64,000 nt of DNA from Echinarachnius parma (lineage: Eukaryota; Echinodermata; Echinoidea; Clypeasteroida; Echinarachniidae). Under the pieces are notes generated by a model. The model did no database searches and was not told the DNA's origin. It saw only the letters and a program-made list of their open reading frames with translations. The position numbers and the translations under genes were made by a program. Numbering within the stretch: the stretch's first letter is position 1; each line of letters begins with the position of its first letter. Of the stretch, positions 45,578 through 57,500 are shown one piece after another. The stretch spans positions 1-64,000 of the forward strand of contig JBAMJV010002065.1 in NCBI GenBank assembly GCA_037951105.1. Direction: 5' to 3'.

Positions 45578-48500
45578 CTGTTAATAGAAAGAGCATTATT
45601 TGATGGAAATTTAACAAAATCACGTCGGAAAATAAAACAATCACATTTATAATAATCTTATAAATTATTATTCATCAAATTTGTCATGGGCTTATACACA
45701 TTTAAGGTAGACGAAGTTTAATTTTCATCGCCATATTGTTTCTTATGTGTTTATTGTTGCCAAATTAACTGCTCTGCGTGCATATCAGATTACAGAAATA
45801 GCCCATGTATTAACCCTTTTTAGTTTTGCAATTAAATATAGTTACTAGATCCCAAATCAGCAAATACCTGTTGTATGAGAGAAAGTAATTTCAGAAGTTG
45901 GTGCTAGCTGCAATTTAATGCTGTAAATTACTTCCCACGTATATTCAAAAATACATAGGCCTACTTGGTATTTGGGTTCAACGGCACCTGTCCATCGGAA
46001 ATGAAGAATATCATACAGCATGTCCCCATATGAATAATTTAGTGATCTACTCTCAAACCGTCCAACCCCAAGCCCCCTCAAATTAGTATTCCCAAATCAA
46101 CTGACGAAATAAGAAGAGGAACACAAGACGAGTTACCGGCATGTGATCGACCCTGGGTGAATTCGCACATCTTTCTTTGACGTTCCTTTTGTCAACCACA
46201 GCATATTCCACCTTCAATACGGAAATTGTATACATATTTTGTATAATTAAATACATGTACATTGTATACTTATAAACATTTTAATCATTTAGACTTCATC
46301 AGAATGATAAAGTAACATATTTCTTACCAACATGAGATTTTAATTGCTAATACAAAACATATCAAATTACATTTCAAGTACAAATGGCTGACCTCAACAA
46401 GCCAATTAAGCTATAATAATTGTAATTTGTCCATCAATTATGTCCATGTGGTTCAACATCAGTTTGATTACTTTCTCAACCGAAATGAAAACAGATTTCC
46501 TGTCACCTAGTCAAATTACAATCAAAAGGGAATGGTTCCCATTACAGATTCTGCTTGTAGACCAACACGGATTTGTTTTCATTTCTAAGTAGTGTTAAGT
46601 AGTGTATGACTGTATTTGTCAAAGTAGAGTCAATACTAATTCTGTACGGGAGTACACTTTTGTATTCGCACAAACTAACCATAAATATAAAACAAGGAGA
46701 GACTAAGTAAGATTGTGTTACCATGCCACATTCTGCTTGGACAGACAGGTGCGGAACATCAGATGTGGGGTTATCTAAATTGGCATACATCAGAAGGTCT
46801 GCAGAATCCTGCAAAAAAAATAATTGTAAAATGTTTAATTGAGAAACGACGTGTGACATCACAGCTATCCCTTGCAATGTCAGACAAACCAAACATACAT
46901 GTATGTGCTGTGGCGTTCGCTAAGAAGGCAATCACCCAGTTCCAGATAAGCCCAAATAATAGAACAGGTTGAAGTTTAGAACCGTTTCGTTTTCTTATTT
47001 ATATATATAACAACAGAATGTAAAGTCACTATTTCGTTACTCTAAAACATAAATATTTGTACATTTGGACTTGTATAACGTGGCATAAATCGGACGACCT
47101 GTATCCTGTTGTATCATTTATAAATAAGGAAATACAATATTGCTATTCAATATTTAAATTGTGTGAATTAAAATTCACGTTGGGTTCACGTATTTCAATG
47201 AAATAATTGTATAATTTTCCAGAACATTGTAGTAAAAAAAGTACATATTCCTTCATCATAACATTTTAAAATAATGTTTAAAGTCTAATAAAAATGGTGT
47301 TTCACTTTCATGCAATCTATTTCCTTGTTTTGAATTTAGGGATTATCTGATCTCAAAATGTATACCATGCAAATCGGTTCTCAGCAAACCATTTACGAAA
47401 TTAAATTATCGATGAAAATAAGAAAGTTACCAGCATGTTATCGACCCTGGGTGAATTCGCACATCTTTCATTGACGTTTCTTTTGTTAACCACAGCATAT
47501 ACCACCTTTAAAACAGAAATTGCAAAACAAATTTCTATAATTATAACATTTACATTGTACACATTTTTGATTTTATTTCATAAACTTGATGAGAATATAC
47601 TTCACCGTACACTCACCCTATTTCTTTTTAACATGAACATTTCATTGATAATGCAAACATATTAATTGTTTCTGAAGTAACAAATTATAACCTTAACTAT
47701 GAAATTTTATTTTATTACCACATTATTTACTTATTTATTATTCACATATTAATTGACTTAATAATTTTGTCGATGCGTGGTTTATTTTATAAACAATACG
47801 TGGAATACATTTTGATGTTATTTAATTTAGTGAGAACAAAAAGCGTTGAATGGTTACCATGCCAGATTCCGCTTGGGCCGACACGTGTGGAACTTCAGAC
47901 GTGGAGTTATCTAAGTTGGCATACATGAGACGGTCTGCGGAATCCTGTTATAAATAATGGAAATGCAATTTTTTTTTACATTTGAACTATGTGTATTAAA
48001 GTTAAAATATGGTTCACATATTCTACTAAGAAGAAGATTGTTCAACGAATGCATTCTAACAACCATGACATATGTATCAGAAACATGGTCATTGACAAAA
48101 CAAAAACTAAAGCAGAAACTTGAGGCAACTCAACGCGCTATGGAGAGGTAAACTGTCGCAAAATACTTATCCCAGATAAGCATTTCTGTATTCCTTTAAT
48201 ATTTTTAACACACACAAATAAAAAAAAGACAAGCATCAATCAAGTATCGACGCAATATTTTACTAATTCGATGAAAAAAAACCCAATACAAACTGTGGCT
48301 TCATTTCTCAATGGGCATGTATGATGTAGTTCATAGGCGTACCCAGGGGGGGGGGGGGGGGGGGTTAGGGGGTTACTTGGTCTCGGCTTCAAATTGTTTA
48401 CGGACACCACCCCCCCCCCCCCCCCCCCCCCCCCCCACTGAGAGGGGTTTTCAACTTTGCAGGTACTTGGTCTCGGTCTCGAAAATTTTGAAAGTACTTG

Positions 48501-51500
48501 GTCTCGGCTTGGGCTTTTTACAAATAACCCCCCCCCCCCCTTATAAAGTCCTGGGTACGCCACTGATGTAGTTGATACACCCTATGATTTACATAAGCGT
48601 CCAATGATCACTGTTACAAGTACACCGTGTTTATACATGACGTATATTTTGGCTGAAGAAAAAGGACGATTTGTTACCGTCGGGTGATCAATTCTTGGCG
48701 ATTTAGCACATCTGTCCTTTATCTTCCGTTTGCCAACGACCGCATATTCCACCTATAAAAAGGGCAAATAACTGTATCATATCACATTATGTAGAAATGC
48801 TACAATTGGTTAGGATAAGTGAAATGTTTAACAAAGAAATAATGAATATTGCTTATTAACAATTTGATTTAAAAACAGACAAGTTCTAATATCAAACTGA
48901 AAATAAAACTATTTTATTCCGAGTGTTCTCCTTTCGAAGTATATTGCAAATGTATTTGAAGAAGTAGAGTCAAAGAGTGCACTTTATTTACTCACAAACT
49001 CAATCTTAATGTCCAATGAGGAGAGACAAATTATTAATTGTTTACCATTCCAGATTCTGCTTGGACCGACACGTGTGGGACTTTAGATTTGGGGTTATCT
49101 AAGGTGGCATACATCATGTCGTCTGTTGAATCCTGCTATAAAGAAAAACGAAATACAGCATTTTGTGTAATCGTATTATTGGTGTGAGTAATGTTATAAG
49201 CATCATTGATAGTGACGGGATTGTTCTACGTTCAAAGCCATCGAACAGTATCGGGAAATTACGGAAATCCACTCTATCTATTGGCCCAACAAATTGATCA
49301 ACATGGTTGAAATAGTATAAACGAGGGTTTATGCGGTAAAATATGAGCCATAACATCGTAAAACGCGGAAAAATAAGGAAAATTCCATGCCCCGCCGCTT
49401 AGATTGAGCGAAAAGTTCACTCAACTTAAATGCCCAGGCGTACCCAGTCGCGAGTCTTAGGCTAGCCAATTTGCCACGCGTGGCGAGTTTGCTTTGCATG
49501 TACTTTGCATGGTATTGTGCGGACGAACATTTCAAATTACAGCCGTCGGCGATCATGGCGATATCGATCTGTTACCAAAGATTGTTTGTTCTAGAATGCA
49601 AATAAACCAATTGATAGGTGGTTTAGTGGCCAAATTTTTGTAATCCCATATAATAAAATACATTATTTCATATGGTCAGTGAAAAGGGTGTACATTTCAT
49701 TATTTTGTGTGGGGCGTTTCCCAATACGGTCATTTTGCTTTTTAGAAGGATACAGAGTATGGATAAATTAAACGAATACTGAATATGTACTACATCTGAG
49801 ATCAAAAATACAAAGATTGTACCTCCTCTTCAGTCCGACCAGGCTACATCATGAACATCACTGTATCGAGTAATGAACTTGCTGCAGCCTTTACATGCAT
49901 GATAAATACCTCGATATCCTCGGGAGATTCTTGCTGAGTAATTTGGACCGGAGTCCGCGCCCGTCGTCCTAGAAACCCGGACGGCGTCGACGGTACGGAT
50001 GGGACGGGACGGAAGACATGGTGGTGAAGCTGTCCTGGTGATGAGGATGCTCTAAGGACGTCGGGGATGGTCGCCTGGTGTCGGTAACCATTCACGGGTG
50101 GAAGTGGCAAGTCTCTGCTAGTCGTTATAGGGGGTGGTATTTGTGTTGAGCGTGATCCTTTGTGATACATATTTAAGATTGAAAAGGACAAAAATCGAGG
50201 TCATGCCGCGTTAAAACATCAATGATGTAAGTCTGATGTCAGAACTCATTCTTAAGATGTTAAGTGGTAAGTCTGTGCTTGTTGTTGGAGTAGGGGGTAA
50301 TTGTTTTGAGTGTGAGCCTTTATGATAAAAAAAAACACTATTGATATGGAAAGAAATCTTGATATTCGTATATAAGTAGTTGCATAATATATTAATAATG
50401 TATGATGGTGATGCTGATCTAGAGAGAAAGCTTCAGGTAAGGATATCAAGGATTGTCATCAGATGTCGATGCTAGTCCCCGATAGTTGTTGGAGGTGGTG
50501 GTCTTTGCGTCAATATTGCGCCATTATACATGTATTCAATACCATAATGATGGTAGGAAAATACTGTTACTATACTATTATTATGTCATGTACATGCTAC
50601 ACAAATCTATGCGCACAATGGCAACATTGGCAAAATATAATATGTCAATTTGAGTTTATAAGGCATTCTATAGGATTATTGGGAAATGGTGAATTCTGTG
50701 CTAAGGTCCTACTGGTATGACTGGTCATTCCAGTCGGCTTTGTCAACTCTAGACGGGGGTCTAGGAAGCGAATGAGATGGGGAAAATAGGGTCTTGGGAG
50801 CTGTCCAGCGCAGTGGCCGAAAGGGGTTTAGAGAGCAACCGTACAGCCGTAAAGTAGATTTATGTGCAGCAGACGGCAACACGGAGTCATGGGTCTATTG
50901 AGCGGCTCCTTTTTACATAGGTTTAAAGAGCAGCTATTTCTTAAAACTCATATTCGAGACAGCAGACATTTTTTGTTTAATTCATAGGTATATTATCAGC
51001 TACTTTGATGATAATGAGACCCCTGAGAGCGGTAATGAGCTCCGATAAATGGGGTCTTTAAAGCGGCACATACCTGTATTGCCAGCATACGGGAATAACC
51101 CCCATGCCACCTCCCCCCCCCCCCCTCCACCCCCCACTTGCCCCCGATAGTATTATTTAACGCTTAGGCAGACATGACGTATGTATGCTTTGTTTCAATA
51201 ATATTGCTTAACCCATTGCTTACGGGAACCGGGTGGGCTATGTACAAAGTCTATGGGGATTTCAGAGTCTCGAAGTGAAGGGGGTTTTGATAATAGACAT
51301 CACATAAATTAGATAGCAACGTGGACAGTGTGGCATTCTGTCTCTCAATCATCACAATCATAAATCATAATGGAAAATGCTGCATTACCCTTTCTTTTCA
51401 TGACGCACTTGATGGTGACGATAATGCAAACGAGGAAGGTGATTGTAAGACCGCCTGACGTAATAATCACAACCAGCATGATCTTCAGATCTGTTAGTGA

Positions 51501-54500
51501 ACGTGTTTATAAAATAAATCAAAGAAGGGAAAACGATATACATTATTTAATTCAAAATGTGTTTGTTAAATTTACTAAGAAATTTATATTTGCATAATGA
51601 CATGTATGTAGGCTAGGCCCATACATGATGTAATCGTTACAGTTTACAATAACGTTTGTAAATGTTAAAAGAACACAAAACTGAGAACGCCTTTGTGACA
51701 AAACTCTTTTCCGCCGGTATAATTACGTATTAAATTAATTTGTATTGTCCAAGATAAGTTTTCATTGCCCTTCTTAATGTGTTACATGGGTTCAAAATAC
51801 TGTTTGTAGGATATAATAATTATGATGATGATGATAAACAAATTATTATAAACTATTCAGTTGAATAATTGTATGAATTTTTTATTATAATAAAACGGAA
51901 AAGAGAGTGATTGTTAATTGACTTATATAGTATTATGATTATAATTCAATGTCTTTTGTTTAAACAGACTTACTAATATGTATTATTTATAAAGGAATTA
52001 TATTAGTTATACAAACATATTTGGTATGCATGCAATGCACTTATATTGTATAAGGTTATTTTGTATGATTAAGTTTGTTTTTATTATACAATACTCACAT
52101 GAAAATTAAAGTCATACCTGTAAAGTGTCCAAATCCACGAAAATTACTTGGAGCTTCCTCGTTTCTCTTCTACCGTGTTGTTTAGCTTATGGTAAAAGAA
52201 GAATAAAATAGGGTTTGATTTTTTTCAAAGGTCCCTTTAATCTTTTATTTCAATCACGTTGATTAACGCTTTTGATAAAAAGTACAATTGTCCTAGCTGA
52301 GAACGTCCGCATGCAGCAACCGTGAGAACATTCCGGAGATTGAACTTTGAGCCGAGCGAGTGCATATTCCATGAATTATGTACTACGTGTGTAAACATAC
52401 ACGGGTGCGAATATCTCAAACGGATCATTCATTACTGCGACAAATGTATGGCAGGCCATCAGTATTCGGTGATAAAATATGAACTCAATATTCGTTTTTT
52501 TCACTAGGTAAGCAGTGTTCGTTTTCTTTCAAACTTTCACAAATCTTTCAATTGTATTTTACAATGATATTGATATAGGATTGAAGTCTCAAATGTCATT
52601 TTGTGCAATATCTGACACTTTACAGGTATGACTTTAAAGGCATGCCTGTAAAGTGTAAAATTCTACCGAAAGGGACATTTGAGACTTCAATCCTACATCA
52701 ATATCATTGTAAAATACAATTGAAAGATTTGTGAAAGTTTGAAAGAAAACGAACACTGTTTACCTAGTGAAAAAAACGAATATTTAGTTCATATTTTATC
52801 ACCGAATACTGATGGCCTGCCGTAGATTTGTCACAGTAATAATCATCCGTTTGATCTTGGCGATATCCGCACCCGTGTATACAGACGGTACGGAATTCAT
52901 GGAATTTGCGCGCACTCGGCTCAACATGTCTGGTCGGTAAGGTTTCCCACGCGCGCTGGCCGGACGTGTTCAGCTACGGCAAATGTACTTTTTATCAAAA
53001 GCGTTAGCAACGCTTTTGAAATTATGATTTTCAATGATAAATATCTTCATACTAAAGGGACATTTGAAAAAATCTAACCCTATTTTATTCTTCTCTTACC
53101 ATAAGCTTCAAATATGTATTATGTATAAGGAATTATATTAATTACACAAACATAGTTGAAATGCATGAAATGAACTTATATTGGATTACTCACATGTAAA
53201 TTGATATACACAATGTATATTTGTTTTGATTTTGTATGGTTTGCTTTGAGTAAACTTGATTGATTGTTAAGTTAAAGGGGTAGTACAGTTTTGGTAAGGC
53301 TGAACTTTAGTAACCAAAACCTTCACAGTAACATTACAAAATAATAGTTATAACTCCACCATGCTCGAAAGGTAAAAAAAGTAAAAAGCCTGTTATCATT
53401 CAAAAAGAGCCATTAAAACCCAACAGGGCGCTCTCTAAAAAGGCATTGGTTTCAACCATTTTCATACAGATGTATGCATGTGATGTTTTGCGGAAATAAA
53501 TACAGAGATCATCAACAACTATTTTAAAACCGCTTTTGAATTTGACCGCCAAAACACTTTGATTCGGGAAGACCAATTGCAACTTGGAGCCGGTATTATT
53601 CACGAAAGAAGAAGAAGGTATACTGAGAGGCAAATAGATATGGATATGGGCATTGGTGAATGTGCTTAAAAAGCATAATGTCTAAGAACATCGTCTATGT
53701 CATAATATATCAATTCTGACCTCCAGGGTTCGGTGGAGACGTATTGTCATTTACTGGAATGCCGCTGGTAACTATCATTCTCTTGGAATCAGTAGTGCTA
53801 AAGACACTTGTTACTTGAGTAGCAGCCGTAGTGGTCGGACCTGCAAAACAACAACATTTGAACATATTAATTTATTATACACACAATTTTGTAATTTGTC
53901 TAAAAAAAGAGGCAAACTAGAAAAATATGATGAACCAGTACCGTTTTATAGTTAATCTTAATAGCCCGAATTCTCATCAGTGGCTCAACTTGAGCCTGGC
54001 TTAACAAAACGAAGACTACCGGTAACCAGTTAAACGATTTTGCACCTGCAGACATATTGTCCTGTTGATATTGGTCGCCGAAGATATTCTAATGGTTTCC
54101 TTTCATTATCCAGTCAATCCCACGAGTTCTGCTTTTAAGCATCAGGACAATAGGTCCTTTGAAATATAGTCATAGTATTACTGGTTACCAGCAATACAAT
54201 GTCCAGGATGATCCAGGACGCAATTTGGCTGATGACCGACTACACTATGACTGAATTTCAAAGGGCCCATTATCATGATGCCGATAAGCAGAACTCAAGG
54301 GATTGACTGGATAATGAAAAGAAAAAATCATAATATCTCCAGGGACCAATGGCAACTGGACAATAGGTATGCAGGTGCAGAATGGTTTAACTAGTTACCG
54401 GTAGTCTTTGTCTTTTTAGGCCAGGCTCAAGTTGAGCCTCTGATGAGAAATCGGGTCAGTTTGTTTACCATGTGACACATTCATCGAATTATAACGTTAA

Positions 54501-57500
54501 AGCGCTCGTATTGTTATATGAAATGATGCATATGCCGATGGTTTATTTTTTTATTTTTGTATTACCGTGACACAAAGACAAAACAGTTATCTTCCTGAGT
54601 TAGTTATATTGCATTTTGGATATGTTATTTGATTTGATAAAATATTGCCAACAATAAAATTTAGAATCCTGTGTCCACCAAATAAAATAGACAAACTTTC
54701 CTAATTTTGTTTATGAATATAAACTAACTGTCAATTCATCTGCAATGCATGACGATTGACTATAGTCGACACTGGGGACATGGGTCTACAAAGGCATTTA
54801 TATTGGTTACAGCATGTATAATGAGTTAATGCACGGCGATGAGAAAATCACGCAGGGATCCTTATATCAACCCCTTTTACATGGTTAAGAACATTGTGTT
54901 ACCTTCTGTAAGCCAAACTTTTTGTTGTGTGACTTTGTTTGATTTTTGTGTCAACACTGTATTAGTTTGTATTACTAAACATAAATACAATACATGCAAC
55001 CTGGGGATTTTCTTAAGTTATTGAAAGCATTATTTTCATATCTGATATACTTTCTTTCTTCTTCAAAATCATACTCGCCATTGATCAGCAGTTTCAAGCT
55101 GAGCTGTACATCACTGTTTTTGACGAAACATGTGATGTTCGTTCCATGTTCCTCTTCCATCGCCGTAAACATCAAAGTGGTGTAGCTGGTGACTAGACTT
55201 GAATCGGGTTCTGCCTCATCTCTCGTCATGCTGTACATCTGGATCATGTCTGACTGATTGAAGTCTGTTTGCCATTCCAGTGTTACTGCATGCTTCACAG
55301 GGGCGTCTGTCTCGCATCTCAGAGTCTTGTTCATCCCCGCCATAGCTGTTATAGTGTCGCCATCTTCATAAGTTGTGTTTGTGAACACATCCCGGATGAT
55401 AAGTCCGTGAGGTGGAACTTGTGTAGAGGAGAATAACAATACATTATTATATAATGGTAAATGTCGATAGTTATAATTTTACAGCATACGTTAGTTACGA
55501 ATCGACATGCATGGCAGTGGGACAACGATTCAACGGTCACATGATACACGTCTTCTACTTAGATATATAAAGCGCATAAAATGAAAGAACATCTCTATGC
55601 GCTTTAATACAATTATCTATTACAACAAATTACAATTATAACGAAATTACCGTAAACCGTGTGACTTTGGCCGCTAGGGTGACTTAAGCCACCTTGTGAG
55701 AAAAATATATTTTGCTTGAGGCTCACTTACGTGAACAAATATCTGAAAATATTTGTTTTATATTCTTTAAGGCAAATTTATGAACATTATAAATAATCAT
55801 ATTTATTGTTATAACGGCTTACCCTCTGTGCTTCTGTTATTGTTGTTTTTTGACAAATAAATTGCATGATTACCAATGTTTTGGGTTACTGAGTTGTAAA
55901 TAGGAAACAACATATTTCGTAATTATTAGTTTTTATCCAGCGCAGATAAAGCAAGCTTTAAAAATCGCATCTAGGCTATTGCGCCTTCAAAGTTCACACA
56001 CAAAAATAAATTACAATAAGTTGATCAAGGCTCATATTTAAGATTGTTTGACAATTTGGTATTTGGAATGCAGTGTGATCAGAAATGTATGATATATTTG
56101 ATTAATGTTTCATGAACAATTTTCAGTTTGTTTTAATTCATAATTATTTAAACAAATAGCAGTGTTCACTGTTCAACACAAATACAAACACATATTAAAC
56201 CCAGGGGTGCAGTAGTCATCCTGATGATAAGAAAAGTTTGAGACAAACTTGATAAGGTGTGAATAAGAAATTCTTCGAACTATATTGTAATGATCTAGCC
56301 TAGATTTGCGAAATATATGTCATTCAAATAATGTTTGGGGATAATCAGCTGGTACTAACAAACAGTGGTGTACCCACTTTTTGTTTGCAATGTGGGGTGG
56401 GGAGGGGGGGGGGGGGGTTGGTGAGGGTTTTTCGAGGGGGGGTGTCGTTGAAGATTTTTTCTAGGGGGGTGTCGGTGAGGATTTTCTAGGGGGTGTCGGT
56501 GAAGATTTTTCGAGGGGGGGGGGGGGGGGGGGGGTGTTGGTGAAGATGTTTCGAAGCCGAGTCCGAGATCCTTCTAAGATTTTCGAGGCCGAGACCGAAA
56601 TCCGTCAAAAAGGCCGAGTCCGAGACCACTTGGTTTTTGGGGGCCGAGACCATTGGTTATGATCTAAATTGGTGAGAGTAAAATAAGTTCATCAACCTTC
56701 ATCTAATAAGCCAGTAAGATCACAGCCTTTTATAAAGAATGGTACGGTTGGTACCGAAGAAGGCCAAACATGTCTACCAATCTTGGCAGATAAATTTACT
56801 CTCCAAATATTTCCTGTTCAAATAAATCCTTCTAGAAAAAAAAATTGTCTCGTATGATCTTTCTAAATTAGGTGCGCAAACAAATATTGTTTTCCTTTTC
56901 TTTTGAAAACAAATCATTATGAACAAATTATTCAAGGAAATATCGAAGAAGTGGGAAAGGTCACCCCGAATTACGGTACCAAAAGAAACCTATACAAACT
57001 TACATACCCATATACAAAAACGAAATTGTAAAAACACCGTTCCTCCAAAATGACGCATAATTCTATTTATCAAAGGGTGAACAAACTTATCTGTGAATCT
57101 ACACTGCATTTTACAAAAGACAATTGTTGATTATATGGTTATGAACGTAACTGAAAAAGGACTTAGTAACGATGTCCAAATCCTCAAAATCCAATTGGAA
57201 TTCTAGCGGTTCCTTCATATTTATTAGTATAATTAAATTCAATAAAAGCATGTGACGGGTTTCGTTTTTTCAAATTTCCATTTCCATTGAAGTGTTCGGA
57301 TATGAAATTATCTATGGGATCTTTTCAGCCATTTACAAGGTAAGTGCAATGAGTAAGTGAATATCTCTTTGCATGTTCGCTCATTTCACGACCAAATAAC
57401 ATCTATCTAACTTGACTTTTTTACACATCACTTTCTGGACATATCAGATCATGCACTCCAGTTATATACATTTCATTATTTGCGCATCACTTTTACACCT

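Noticed and set aside
50463..50720. Plus-strand 85-codon frame
   Set aside because: It overlaps a relic of a minus-strand exon and has no domain.
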